Source: Sphingobium lactosutens DS20
GTDB lineage: Bacteria; Pseudomonadota; Alphaproteobacteria; Sphingomonadales; Sphingomonadaceae
Assembly: GCF_000445105.1 (NCBI RefSeq)
Contig: NZ_ATDP01000036.1
Span: 1-64,000 of the forward strand
Length of the DNA: 64,000 nt
Direction of reading: 5' to 3'
This document shows positions 51,697 through 60,762 of the stretch, one piece after another. Position numbers and translations under genes: made by a program. Every line of letters begins with the position of its first letter. Position 1 is the first letter of the stretch. The notes under the pieces are model-generated. The model was not told the origin of the DNA, made no database searches, and saw only the letters and a list, made by a program, of their open reading frames with translations.

Positions 51697-54050
51697 AGTG
51701 CTTTCCGGTTGAGGCGCAGCGCGTTGGTGACCACGCTCACCGAAGAGAGCGCCATCGCCGCCGCCGCGATAATGGGCGAGAGCAGAATACCGAACAGCGG
51801 ATAGAGCGCACCCGCCGCTACGGGCACGCCCGCGACATTGTAGATGAAGGCGAAGACGAGATTCTGGCGGATGTTCGACATGGTCGCTTGGCTGAGCCGC
51901 CGCGCCCGGACGATGCCAGTCAGGTCGCCCTTGAGCAGCGTGACGCCAGCGCTCTCGATCGCGACGTCGGTGCCGGAACCCATGGCGATGCCGACGTCGG
52001 CGGCGGCCAACGCGGGGGCGTCGTTGACACCGTCGCCGGCCATGGCGACGACCCGCCCCTCGCGCTTGAACCTGGCGACCACGGCGCTCTTCTGATCGGG
52101 CAGCACCTCGGCTTCGACCTCGTCGATGCCCAGGCGTCGGGCGACCGCTTCCGCGGTCGTGCGGTTGTCGCCGGTCAGCATGACCACGCGAATGCCCTCC
52201 GCCTTGAGCGCGGCGAGCGCTTCTGGTGTCGTGGCCTTCACCGGATCGGCGATCGCGAAGGCGCCGCCGACTGTGCCGTCGACCCCGATGAAGATCGCGG
52301 TGGCGCCATCCCGGCGCAGCGCGTCGGCCTGGCTGGCGAGCGCATCGGTCGCAACCCCTTCGTCGGCAAGGAACTGCGCATTGCCGAGGACGATGCGCCG
52401 CCCTTCGACCGTGCCGAGCGCGCCGCGCCCGGTCGGCGAGTCGAAGTCGATGACGTCGCTCGTGACGATGCCGCGATCCTTCGCGGCCTCGACGATTGCC
52501 AACGCGAGCGGATGCTCGGACGCCCGCTCGACCGAGGCGGCAAGACGCAGCAGCTCGGCTTCGTCGAAGCCGGGCGCCGGCACGACCTGGGTGACGGCAG
52601 GCCGGCCTTCGGTCAGCGTGCCTGTCTTGTCGACGACGAGAGTGTCGACCTTCTCCATATGCTCGAGTGCTTCGGCATTTTTGATGAGGACACCGAGCCC
52701 GGCGCCGCGGCCGACCCCGACCATGATCGACATCGGCGTTGCCAGCCCCAGTGCGCAGGGACAGGCGATGATCAGCACGGCGACCGCCGCCACCAGCCCA
52801 TAGGCGAAGCGCGGCTCGGGACCCCAGATGCCCCAGGCGATGAACGCGACGGCCGCGACCGCGATGACCACGGGCACAAACCAGCCCGACACCTGATCGG
52901 CCATGCGCTGGATCGGCGCGCGCGAGCGCTGCGCCTCAGCGACCATCTGGACGATGCGTGCGAGCATGGTATCGCGGCCGACCTTGTCGGCGACGATCAC
53001 CAGCGCACCGGTCTGGTTGAGCGTGCCGCCGATCACTGTGTCGGCCTTTGCCTTGGTGACGGGCATGGATTCGCCGGTGACCATCGACTCGTCGAGCGAG
53101 GAGCGGCCGTCCTCGACTACGCCGTCGACCGGCACCTTCTCGCCCGGCCGCACCCGCAGGCGGTCGCCCACCGCAACCAGATCAAGGCTGATTTCCTCTT
53201 CGTTCCCATCAGAACCGATCCGGCGCGCGGTCTTTGGTGCAAGGTTGAGCAGCGCCTTGATCGCGCCCGAGGTGCGTTCCCGCGCGCGCAGTTCGAGCAT
53301 CTGGCCGAGCAGCACGAGGACGGTGATCACCGCGGCCGCCTCGAAATAGACGGCAACCATGCCGTCCTCGCCGCGGAAGGCCGGCGGGAACAGCTGAGGC
53401 GCGAGCGTCGCGATGACGCTGTAGATCCAGGCGACCCCGGTCCCCATCGCGATCAGGGTGAACATGTTGAAGTTGCGGGTCTTGAGCGAGGCCCAGCCAC
53501 GCTCGAAGAACGGCCAGCCCGCCCACAGCACGACGGGTGTCGCCAGCACGAACTGGATCCATACCGAGATAGACATCGGCACGAGGCGATGGATCGCGGG
53601 AAAGACATGCGCGCCCATCTCGAGGATCAGCACCGGGAGAGCCAGCACGAGGCCGACCCAGAAGCGCCGCGTGAAATCGACTAGCTCGTGGCTGGGGCCG
53701 CTGTCGGCGGTCACGGTCGCGGGTTCGAGCGCCATGCCGCAGATCGGACAGGACCCGGGATGGTCCTGGCGGATCTCGGGATGCATCGGGCAGGTCCAGA
53801 TCGTGCCTTCGGGCGCCGCGACCGGCGGCGTCGGCGGGCCGAGATAGCGCTCGGGATCGGCGATGAATTTGGTCCGGCAGCCCGCGCTGCAGAAATGATA
53901 GCTTTCACCGCTATGCTCGGCGTGATGCGCCGTGGTCGCCGGGTCGACGGTCATGCCGCAGACCGGGTCCTTGACGCCGGTCGCCGCTTTAGCGGTGCCG
54001 TGGCCGCCGCAGCAACCGCCGCCATGCGCCGCTCCATGTGTCTCGTTCAT
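51693..54050 (-). CDS. Copper-translocating P1B-type ATPase with YHS domain
   Basis: Pumps Cu(I) out of the cytoplasm. The 785-residue protein begins with a short Gly/His/Cys stretch and a YHS domain (about 27-70, KDPVCGM and FCSAGC). A heavy-metal-binding domain follows (about 84-110, TCPMHPEI and CPICGMAL). The P-type core has [12 protein letters not shown] (the CPC site), DKTGTLTEG (phosphorylated Asp) and [13 protein letters not shown]. The ATG at 54050 was chosen because it opens the MNETHG N-terminus just below the promoter; the longer reading to 54266 crosses the promoter and a pseudogene. Its 3' end overlaps the MerR-type gene, so the regulator is on the same mRNA. Confidence 0.93.
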   Translation of the reverse strand: MNETHGAAHGGGCCGGHGTAKAATGVKDPVCGMTVDPATTAHHAEHSGESYHFCSAGCRTKFIADPERYLGPPTPPVAAPEGTIWTCPMHPEIRQDHPGSCPICGMALEPATVTADSGPSHELVDFTRRFWVGLVLALPVLILEMGAHVFPAIHRLVPMSISVWIQFVLATPVVLWAGWPFFERGWASLKTRNFNMFTLIAMGTGVAWIYSVIATLAPQLFPPAFRGEDGMVAVYFEAAAVITVLVLLGQMLELRARERTSGAIKALLNLAPKTARRIGSDGNEEEISLDLVAVGDRLRVRPGEKVPVDGVVEDGRSSLDESMVTGESMPVTKAKADTVIGGTLNQTGALVIVADKVGRDTMLARIVQMVAEAQRSRAPIQRMADQVSGWFVPVVIAVAAVAFIAWGIWGPEPRFAYGLVAAVAVLIIACPCALGLATPMSIMVGVGRGAGLGVLIKNAEALEHMEKVDTLVVDKTGTLTEGRPAVTQVVPAPGFDEAELLRLAASVERASEHPLALAIVEAAKDRGIVTSDVIDFDSPTGRGALGTVEGRRIVLGNAQFLADEGVATDALASQADALRRDGATAIFIGVDGTVGGAFAIADPVKATTPEALAALKAEGIRVVMLTGDNRTTAEAVARRLGIDEVEAEVLPDQKSAVVARFKREGRVVAMAGDGVNDAPALAAADVGIAMGSGTDVAIESAGVTLLKGDLTGIVRARRLSQATMSNIRQNLVFAFIYNVAGVPVAAGALYPLFGILLSPIIAAAAMALSSVSVVTNALRLNRKAL

Positions 54051-54075
54051 CGCCTCGCTCCTTTCGACGCCTGAC

Positions 54076-54106
54076 GATCTAGGGTCTGACACCGTGTCAG
54101 GGTCAA
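54076..54106 (-). promoter_or_regulatory. MerR-type copper promoter with 19-bp spacer
   Basis: On the minus strand TTGACC (54101-54106) and TAGATC (54076-54081) are separated by 19 bases that contain the palindrome CTGACAC-G-GTGTCAG (54086-54100). The over-long spacer with a central dyad is the hallmark of promoters that MerR/CueR/HmrR proteins untwist on metal binding. It faces the copper ATPase gene. Confidence 0.8.
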
Positions 54107-54117
54107 TACGTAATCGC

Positions 54118-54408
54118 CTAAGTGGCCAAATCGGCGGGCCCGTTCGCTTGGCCGCCATCAGGCCGGGGAGCACGCCGTCGGCATTGGGCTGGGTATCGTC
54201 GATGCCATCGAGCCGCTGAACGGTCAGGCGGAAGGCGAGCCGCATGAGACCCGTGCTGGCGGCCATAATCGGCGATTACCAGGCGCCAATCCGGGCGCAG
54301 CATGGCAAGCATGGCGGCACGCCACCGCTTCTCCCGCGCCCACAGGCGGATCGCGCGATCATAGTCTTTCGTCGATCCAGTCCCGCGCGGCGGGGTGTAC
54401 GATTGCAT
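54118..54408 (-). pseudogene. Methyltransferase-like gene with internal deletion
   Basis: The 5' part (TGSTKDYDRAIRLWAREKRWRAAML, read from 54408) resembles the N-terminus of UbiE-like SAM-dependent methyltransferases. The C-terminal style [15 protein letters not shown] segment occurs in the next frame just upstream of the copper promoter. The glycine-rich SAM-binding centre is missing and the two pieces are out of frame, meeting near 54255-54266. A deletion with frameshift is the likeliest explanation. This rests on visual resemblance. Confidence 0.45.
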
Positions 54409-54444
54409 TGGCTTCTCCCAACGCGAGGCGTTCGAAACGATAAA

Positions 54445-55389
54445 CTACATCGACATGGGTGGCGACAGTGTCCCCAGCCAGGCGACCAGCCCGAGAATGA
54501 CGATCGCAAGACTGCCTTCGACGACGAGGCTCGCGCGCAGCAGCGCCTGCGCCCGTGGCGCGTCCTCTTCCTCGATCGCCTGCGCAAGTGCCGGGGTCAG
54601 GCGATAACGGTTGAGCGCGGCCAGGCCCAGCATGCCGGCGAAGAGCAGCAGCTTGGCGATGAGCAGCAGGCCGTAGGTCGACTGCCCGAGAGACGCGATG
54701 TTGCCCGGGCCGACCAGGAACCAGCCGTTCACCGTCCCGGTCAGGATCAGCAGGGCGACGATGATCGTGCCGACGAAGGAGAAGCCCCGCAGCGCTTCCT
54801 CGGCGAGCATGACCCGGTCCATGTCTTCAGTGGCGAGATCATCGGTTGCGAGCCTGGTAAGAACCAGCGCAAGGAATGCGGCAAGCGCGCCGACCCAGGC
54901 GCCCGCGGCGAGCAGATGGATGAGATCGGCCCCCAGTTGCAGCCAGCCCGCCTCGCCTTCGCCGGCCGCGCCATGCCCGCTCCAGGCGAGGGTCGCGAGT
55001 GCGACCGCGCCTGCCAGAGTGGAGGCGATGAAGGCAGGACGGGATTGCCGGCGATAGAAGGGGATGGAGAGCAGAAGAACGAGGAGCGCGACGAGGCGCG
55101 CCTTCAGCGCCGTTCCCATGGACGTGCCGTTGAACAGCTCTGCGACCATGGAAAGATCAGGCTGGGTGAGCGGCAGCCCGGTCATGGCCGCTGCCTGCAA
55201 CGCGAACCCCAGCGCCGACAGCAGGAGGGCGAGACAGGCGAGACCGGCCACCATTGCTACCATCGGCAGATGCCGCTGTACCATCCGGCCGCCGCCGGGC
55301 GCATAGAGCGCGAACAGCGGCAGGCCGAACAACAGGCCGAGATCGACGTAGAGCGCCCAGCGGACGGCGACGAGTGCCACGTCGTTCAT
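54445..55389 (-). CDS. copD: CopD-like copper import/resistance membrane protein
   Basis: An eight-segment inner-membrane protein of 314 residues. Visible are GHGAAGEGEAGWLQLGADLIHLLAAGAWVGAL, where the GADLIHLLAAGAWVG stretch is the CopD signature, and several hydrophobic helices before and after it. It works with periplasmic CopC in copper uptake or resistance. It starts four bases after the copC stop. Confidence 0.9.
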   Translation of the reverse strand: MNDVALVAVRWALYVDLGLLFGLPLFALYAPGGGRMVQRHLPMVAMVAGLACLALLLSALGFALQAAAMTGLPLTQPDLSMVAELFNGTSMGTALKARLVALLVLLLSIPFYRRQSRPAFIASTLAGAVALATLAWSGHGAAGEGEAGWLQLGADLIHLLAAGAWVGALAAFLALVLTRLATDDLATEDMDRVMLAEEALRGFSFVGTIIVALLILTGTVNGWFLVGPGNIASLGQSTYGLLLIAKLLLFAGMLGLAALNRYRLTPALAQAIEEEDAPRAQALLRASLVVEGSLAIVILGLVAWLGTLSPPMSM

Positions 55390-55393
55390 GGCG

Positions 55394-55771
55394 TCACTTG
55401 ACGGTAAAGGCGAGATTGCCCTGGATGCGGTGCGTGTCGGTCGAGACGACGTGCCAGGCGACCTGATAGCTGCCCGCCATGAGCGGCTTGGCGAGCGTCA
55501 GCACGAGCGTCTTGTCGCCTTCGACGGACGTCTTGAAGCCGGTTACCGCCATGCGGTGGTTGGGCATGCCGGGCATGCCGGTCATCACGATCTCGGCGCC
55601 CGACAGCTTCGGCATCAGACCTTCACTGAAGGTGAGCGTTATACGCGACGGCGCCGAGACGCTGGCGTTCGCGGCGGGCGTCGAGGACACAAGCTTGGGA
55701 TGCGCGTAGGCCGGAGCAGAAACACTCAGGCCGACGGCGGCGATAACTGCGAGAGGCGAAAAGAAACGCAT
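55394..55771 (-). CDS. copC: CopC periplasmic copper-binding protein
   Basis: A 125-residue periplasmic cupredoxin-like copper chaperone. The signal peptide is cleaved before AHPKLVSSTPA, leaving His near the mature N-terminus as a Cu(II) ligand. A Met-rich MTGMPGMPNHRM loop and a C-terminal HVVSTDTHRIQG site supply the other ligands, as in CopC. AGGAG precedes the ATG. It forms an operon with copD. Confidence 0.92.
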   Translation of the reverse strand: MRFFSPLAVIAAVGLSVSAPAYAHPKLVSSTPAANASVSAPSRITLTFSEGLMPKLSGAEIVMTGMPGMPNHRMAVTGFKTSVEGDKTLVLTLAKPLMAGSYQVAWHVVSTDTHRIQGNLAFTVK

Positions 55772-55904
55772 TGGAACATTCTCCTGTAGATCCCATGAGA
55801 CAATACGCAGCCCGAGCCCCCACCCCTCGCAATCATTCTTTTCAATCTACAGCAAGGGTTCCTGGACCATCGTGCGTATTGATGGATGAAGACGGAGAAG
55901 CACC

Positions 55905-56177
55905 ATGGATGAACTTGACCACCTGCTCTCGCGGTTGCGCGATGCGCCTCTCGATCCCAGGCTCGGCGGCCTGGAAAGCCGGGTCATGGCGGAAATAGCG
56001 CGCATCCGGGCCATACCAAGCCTTGGCGCTATGACGTTCGGCATCGCGGCCGCAACCGCGCTGTTCATCGGAATTGCCGGCTCGGCAGTTTCGACACGGT
56101 CTGCTGATGCCAAACCGCTATCGCCCTTCGATGCTCGGCTCGCGCTTGCGCCCTCGACGCTGCTGAGCTCGCAGTGA
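55905..56177 (+). CDS. Small single-span membrane protein, candidate anti-sigma factor (CnrY-like)
   Basis: A 90-residue protein with a short cytoplasmic N-terminus (LRDAPLDPRLGGLESRVMAEI), one transmembrane segment (about 44-62, TFGIAAATALFIGIAG) and a short periplasmic tail. This size and layout, and its place directly before a CnrX-like sensor and an ECF sigma factor, suggest an anti-sigma factor of the CnrY type. GGAGAAG precedes the ATG. Sequence alone does not prove it. Confidence 0.6.
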   Translation: MDELDHLLSRLRDAPLDPRLGGLESRVMAEIARIRAIPSLGAMTFGIAAATALFIGIAGSAVSTRSADAKPLSPFDARLALAPSTLLSSQ

Positions 56178-56617
56178 TGCGCGACCGCCGCCGGCTCCTG
56201 CTCCTCGTCCTGGTGACCTTCGCCGCGGCGATCGCTGGCGTTGTCATTGGCCGCGTCTATGTGGTTCCAGTGCGCCCGGTCGAAAATGAGCTGCACGAGC
56301 TGCTCCATCGCGATCTGAAGCTGAATTCAGCGCAACACAGCCGACTCGAGACAATCGAGAAGAACTACGCGATCCGGCGTCAAGCGCTGGAGGCCGAATT
56401 GCGCGCCGACAATGCGCGTCTCGCGGAAGCGATCGAAGCGGAGCATGGCTATGGCCCGCAAGTCGCAACTGCGGTGGATCGCTCGCACCAGGCCATGGGC
56501 GCGCTGCAGAAAGAAACACTTGAGCATATCTTCGCGATGCGGGCCGTGCTGCGCCCGGATCAGACGGACAAATTCGACGACGCCGTGGTGAAAGCGCTGA
56601 CGGCCAAATCCGAATGA
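56177..56617 (+). CDS. CnrX-like periplasmic heavy-metal sensor
   Basis: A 146-residue protein with an N-terminal membrane anchor (about residues 7-25) and a helical periplasmic domain: ELHELLHRDLKLNSAQHSRLETIEKNY and HGYGPQVATAVDRSHQAMG. This is the layout of the CnrX/heavy-metal-resistance family that senses metal and relays it to an anti-sigma factor. The ATG at 56177 shares a base with the upstream stop; a GTG one codon earlier is possible. The stop overlaps the sigma factor start. Confidence 0.75.
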   Translation: MRDRRRLLLLVLVTFAAAIAGVVIGRVYVVPVRPVENELHELLHRDLKLNSAQHSRLETIEKNYAIRRQALEAELRADNARLAEAIEAEHGYGPQVATAVDRSHQAMGALQKETLEHIFAMRAVLRPDQTDKFDDAVVKALTAKSE

Positions 56618-57180
56618 CCGCGTGCCTCCCCGACTGCTCGGACGGGGAGCTCGCGGCTCTGGCGCTTGGAGGCCGGCAAGCGGCCTATGGCGAGCTGGTC
56701 CGCCGGCATCAAGGTTGGGTTCACCGGCTCGTGCGCAGCCATGTCGGATCTATGGATGAGGCATTGGATGTCACCCAGGCGAGCTTCGTCGCGGCCTTTG
56801 CCGCACTCAACCGCTATGACGTAACCCGACCCTTCCAGGTCTGGATGTCCCGGATTGTCATCAACAAATGCCATGACTGGCGGCGTCGGCGAGCGGTTCG
56901 AAATTTCTTTGCCCTAGCCCTACCGCTCGGCGAGGCGGACGGCGTCGCCGACGACGCACCGCTGCCCGATCAGGCGATCGGGGCCGAACAGCAGCTCGCG
57001 CAAGCAATGAAAGCGATTGCTGCCCTGCCGTCTTCCCTCAAGGACACGCTTATTTTGCGTACGATCGACGAGAAATCGGAAGCTGAAACCGCCGAAATTC
57101 TCGGGATCAGCCAGAAGGCGGTCGAAACGCGCCTCTATCGAGCTAGGGCACGCCTTTCGGAAATATTAAAGAAAGTTTGA
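56614..57180 (+). CDS. ECF-type sigma factor (CnrH-like)
   Basis: A 188-residue extracytoplasmic-function sigma factor. Region 2 contains DEALDVTQASFVAAF and VWMSRIVINKCHDWRRRR; region 4 contains LILRTIDEKSEAETAEILGISQKAVETRLYRARARL. It closes the three-gene cassette after the anti-sigma and sensor candidates and lies 66 bases before copA. It probably drives the cassette itself and copAB in response to metal. Confidence 0.9.
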   Translation: MTACLPDCSDGELAALALGGRQAAYGELVRRHQGWVHRLVRSHVGSMDEALDVTQASFVAAFAALNRYDVTRPFQVWMSRIVINKCHDWRRRRAVRNFFALALPLGEADGVADDAPLPDQAIGAEQQLAQAMKAIAALPSSLKDTLILRTIDEKSEAETAEILGISQKAVETRLYRARARLSEILKKV

Positions 57181-57246
57181 GGGGGATGAGGCCATGCTGC
57201 GTATTCCCAATAGGTACGCCCTCTTTCTTAAAGCTGAGACAACCGA

Positions 57247-59172
57247 ATGATTTCTGCTCTCGACCGCCGCCAGTTCCTCCGCGGCGCGGCCCTCGCCGGC
57301 GGCGGCGCAGCATTGTCAGCCTGGCTGCCGGCCTGGGCGCAGACGATCTCGCCGGGGATGCGACCGACGCTGCCGACCGTGTCGGGCGAAGACATTACGC
57401 TCACCATCGCCCGGCAGTCGATGACCATCGACGGGCGCAAGTTCCGGGCAATCGGCCTCAACGGCACGGTCCCCGCCCCGCTGATCCGGCTGCGCGAGGG
57501 CCAGCGCGTGCGGCTCAACGTCATCAATCAGCTGGAGGAGGACAGCTCGATCCACTGGCACGGGCTGATCCTGCCGGCCAATATGGACGGTGTGCCGGGC
57601 GTGTCTTTTCCGGGCATCAAGCCGGGCTCGAACTACCTCTACCAGTTCTCCGTCGTGCAAAGCGGCACCTACTGGTACCACAGCCATTCAGGCCTGCAGG
57701 AACAGGAAGGCCATTACGGCCCGATCATCATCGATCCCGCCGGTGCCGATCCGGTCGCCTATGACCGCGAGCATGTCATCGTGCTCGCCGATCACAGCGC
57801 GCTCTCGCCGCAGGCGATCTTCCGGCGCCTCAAGGTCAACCCCGGCCATTTCAATTTCCAGCGCCAGACCCTGGCCGGGCTCCTGTCGGGCAAGGATCAG
57901 CCGCTCAAGGACCGGCTCGACTGGGGCCAGATGCGGATGGACCCGGCCGACATCTCCGATGTGACCGGATCCACCTACACCTATCTCGTCAACGGCCATG
58001 GTCCGATGGACAACTGGACCGCGCTCTTCACCCCGGGCGAACGGGTGCGGCTGCGGGTCATCAATGCGTCGGCGATGACCACCTTCAACGTCCGCATCCC
58101 CGGCCTGCCGCTGACCATCGTCCAGGCCGACGGGCAGAATGTGGTGCCGGTCACCGTCGACGAGTTCCAGGTTGGTGTTGCCGAGACCTACGACGTCGTT
58201 GTCAGCCCAGGCGATGACAAGGCCTACACCCTTGTCGGCGAGGCGATCGACCGCTCGGGCATGGCGCGTGCCACGCTCGCGCCGCGCGCCGGCATGGCCG
58301 GCGAGGTTCCCCCCTTACGCAAACGGCCGCTCGCCGACATGAAGGACATGGGCATGGACATGTCCTCGATGCCGGGCATGGAAGGCATGGACATGTCGGG
58401 CGGCGCTATGCGGGGCGTCGATCCGACGGCCGAGAAGAACGCGTCCGCGCGCCTCGCGACCGGCGCGGCGGCAGCGATGGCGACCATGGACAATAGCGCC
58501 ATGGCAGGCATGGATCATTCGGGGATGGATCATTCCGCGATGAGCGGGATGGACCACGGCGCGATGGGCGCCGATGGCCAGATGGCGGGCATGGACCATG
58601 GCGGGCACGCGATGGGGTCGATGAAGATGCGAGACTTCTCGAACGCGCCGCAGGTGAAGCGCGACCCGAGCGTCCAGACCATCTCGCCGATGCCCGTCGA
58701 CCGCACCGGCGAGCCCGGCCAGGGCCTCGCCGACGTCGGCCACAAGGTGCTTGTCTACAGGGACCTGATGGCGCTCGATCGCAATCCGGACGTGCGCGCG
58801 CCGAGCCGCAGCATCGACATTCACCTCACCGGCAACATGGAGCGGTTCATGTGGTCGTTCGACGGCGAAAAAATGTCGGACCATCACGAGCCGATCCCCT
58901 TCATCGAAGGCGAGCGGGTGCGCGTCAATCTCATCAACGACACGATGATGGGGCATCCGATCCATATTCACGGGCATTTTTTCGAGCTGGTGACGGGGCA
59001 TGGCGATCATGCGCCACGCAAGCATACGGTAATCGTCCAGCCCGGCGGCAAGGTGACCTGGGACTTCACCGCCGACGCGGTCGGCGACTGGGCCTTCCAC
59101 TGTCATCTCCTCTACCACATGCATGCCGGGATGATGCGGGTCGTGAGCGTCCGTCCGAAGGGAGACGCGTAA
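57247..59172 (+). CDS. copA: CopA-type multicopper oxidase
   Basis: Periplasmic copper oxidase of 641 residues, exported folded through Tat: signal with DRRQFLRGAALAGG. Copper ligands are visible as HWHG (His103, His105), YWYHSHSGLQ (His145, His147), GHPIHIHGHFFEL and HCHLLYHMHAGMM. A Met/His-rich block at about residues 365-465 contains repeated MDHS/MSGMDH units that may bind extra Cu(I). It oxidises Cu(I) and confers copper resistance. Its stop overlaps the copB start by one base. Confidence 0.94.
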   Translation: MISALDRRQFLRGAALAGGGAALSAWLPAWAQTISPGMRPTLPTVSGEDITLTIARQSMTIDGRKFRAIGLNGTVPAPLIRLREGQRVRLNVINQLEEDSSIHWHGLILPANMDGVPGVSFPGIKPGSNYLYQFSVVQSGTYWYHSHSGLQEQEGHYGPIIIDPAGADPVAYDREHVIVLADHSALSPQAIFRRLKVNPGHFNFQRQTLAGLLSGKDQPLKDRLDWGQMRMDPADISDVTGSTYTYLVNGHGPMDNWTALFTPGERVRLRVINASAMTTFNVRIPGLPLTIVQADGQNVVPVTVDEFQVGVAETYDVVVSPGDDKAYTLVGEAIDRSGMARATLAPRAGMAGEVPPLRKRPLADMKDMGMDMSSMPGMEGMDMSGGAMRGVDPTAEKNASARLATGAAAAMATMDNSAMAGMDHSGMDHSAMSGMDHGAMGADGQMAGMDHGGHAMGSMKMRDFSNAPQVKRDPSVQTISPMPVDRTGEPGQGLADVGHKVLVYRDLMALDRNPDVRAPSRSIDIHLTGNMERFMWSFDGEKMSDHHEPIPFIEGERVRVNLINDTMMGHPIHIHGHFFELVTGHGDHAPRKHTVIVQPGGKVTWDFTADAVGDWAFHCHLLYHMHAGMMRVVSVRPKGDA

Positions 59173-60320
59173 TGACCCGCATCCTCACGCCGCTGGTGAG
59201 CGCGATCGCCCTTTTCGCTGCCGCGCCCGCCTTTGCCCAGGATCATTCAATGCACGGCATGCCCGGCATGGCGCCGCCGGGCGAGGTGCCGCCGGCGCAG
59301 GAGAAGAAGAAGGACAAGGCCGCCGCCAGGCCGCGCGCTCAGACACCAGCGCCAGACGCCACCTCGGCGATGGACCATTCGCAGCACCAGGCCAGTCCTG
59401 CGCCGCAGGGAGATGCGGCCGGTCAGCCGCAACCCGCGTCTCCCGCGATGCCGGACATGCCGGGCATGGACCACTCCCAGCATCAGGACGGCGCGATGCC
59501 GGACATGCCCGGGATGGACCATTCGCAGCATGGCCAGACCGCCATGCCCGGCATGCAAATGACCGGCACGGCGCTTCCGGCCGGCAATGCGCCCCCGCCG
59601 CCTCCCCCCAGCGACCACTTCGCCGATCGTGATTTTCCCGGCGCCGAGATGGCGCGCTCACGCGACATCATGATGAAGGACAGCGGCGGCAACAATTTCG
59701 GGCAGGTGCTGCTCAACCTGTTCGAGTATCAAGCGCATAGCGGTCGCGATGGCTATCGCTGGGATGGCGAAGGCTTTTACGGCGGCGATATCAACCGGCT
59801 CTGGCTCAAGAGCGAGGGCGAAGGCGAGTTCGGCCGCGGCATCGACAGCGCGGAGGTGCAGGTGCTCTATAGCCGGGCCATCGACCCCTATTTCAATCTT
59901 CAGGGCGGTATCCGCCAGGACTTCGGCCGCGGGCCCGACCGCACTTACGCGACGGTCGGCGTCGAGGGCCTGGCTCCCGGCATGTTCGAAGTCGAAGGCG
60001 CGCTGTTCCTCTCGACCAAGGGCGATGTTCTGGGCCGGGTCGAGGGCTATTACGACCAGCGCATTACCCAGCGCCTGATCTTGCAGCCGCGCGCCGAGGT
60101 CAATTTCGCCGCGCAGGATATTCCGGAGAACGACATCGGTTCGGGGCTGGTCAACATAGAGCTCGGCGCGCGCCTGCGCTATGAGTTCAGCCGCCAGTTC
60201 GCACCCTATATCGGCGTCTCTTATCTGCGCAAAGCCGGCGACACGGCGCGGCTGTCGAGGCTTGCCGGCGAGGACGTCCATGCCACCAGCTTCGTCGCCG
60301 GCATCCGCTTCTGGTTCTAG
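59172..60320 (+). CDS. copB: CopB outer-membrane copper-resistance protein
   Basis: A 382-residue protein with a signal peptide (ending APAFAQ) and a long Met/His/Pro-rich linker up to about residue 145, with repeats such as MPDMPGMDHSQHQ. A C-terminal beta-barrel region follows, ending RFWF (outer-membrane type terminal Phe). CopB proteins work with CopA. The ATG overlaps the copA stop (TAATG). A longer frame from 58851 lies inside copA and is not used. Confidence 0.9.
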   Translation: MTRILTPLVSAIALFAAAPAFAQDHSMHGMPGMAPPGEVPPAQEKKKDKAAARPRAQTPAPDATSAMDHSQHQASPAPQGDAAGQPQPASPAMPDMPGMDHSQHQDGAMPDMPGMDHSQHGQTAMPGMQMTGTALPAGNAPPPPPPSDHFADRDFPGAEMARSRDIMMKDSGGNNFGQVLLNLFEYQAHSGRDGYRWDGEGFYGGDINRLWLKSEGEGEFGRGIDSAEVQVLYSRAIDPYFNLQGGIRQDFGRGPDRTYATVGVEGLAPGMFEVEGALFLSTKGDVLGRVEGYYDQRITQRLILQPRAEVNFAAQDIPENDIGSGLVNIELGARLRYEFSRQFAPYIGVSYLRKAGDTARLSRLAGEDVHATSFVAGIRFWF

Positions 60321-60410
60321 CATCGGGACGGCTGATGGCGGGGGCGAACAGGAGAGCGGGGCGTTACACTGAGACCCAGGTCGGCCTGCGCCGAACGAAG
60401 GAGATACGCC

Positions 60411-60762
60411 ATGGATCATTCGTCCCACATGAGCACACGGAAGATGGGCGCCTATTGGAGCCTGGCCTTCCAGACCGTCATCAGCGGCGTCATCATGTAT
60501 CTGGTGATGTTCGTCATGATCGACGGGCTCGACAGCTTCTACAACAACCTCAACATGCTCTACATGACGCTGATGATGGTCTCACCGATGGTGGTGCTCA
60601 TGATCCTCGCCATGCGGCACATGTTCCCGTCGAAGGCCGCCAACATCGCGCTGATCGCCGCGTCGCTGGTCGCCTTCTTGGGCAGCTTCGCGTTCATCCG
60701 CACGCAGACCACGATCGGCGACACGGCCTTTCTGCGCTCGATGATCCCACACCACTCCGGCG
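60411..60762 (+). pseudogene. DUF305-type membrane protein, truncated by IS6100
   Basis: About 117 residues remain: His-rich start MDHSSH, three hydrophobic segments (TVISGVIMYLVMFVMI, MTLMMVSPMVVLMILAM, ANIALIAASLVAFLGSFAF), and the beginning of a C-terminal domain (FLRSMIPHHSGG) that marks a DUF305 protein. DUF305 metal-binding proteins often end copper operons. The frame runs into IS6100 at 60763 and picks up 28 foreign residues before stopping at 60845. The DUF305 domain itself is therefore lost. Confidence 0.75.

Noticed and set aside
51675..53684. 669-codon plus-strand open frame over the copper ATPase
   Set aside because: It is rich in Asp/Arg/His as expected of antisense GC-rich DNA, and the minus strand carries the CPC and DKTGT motifs.
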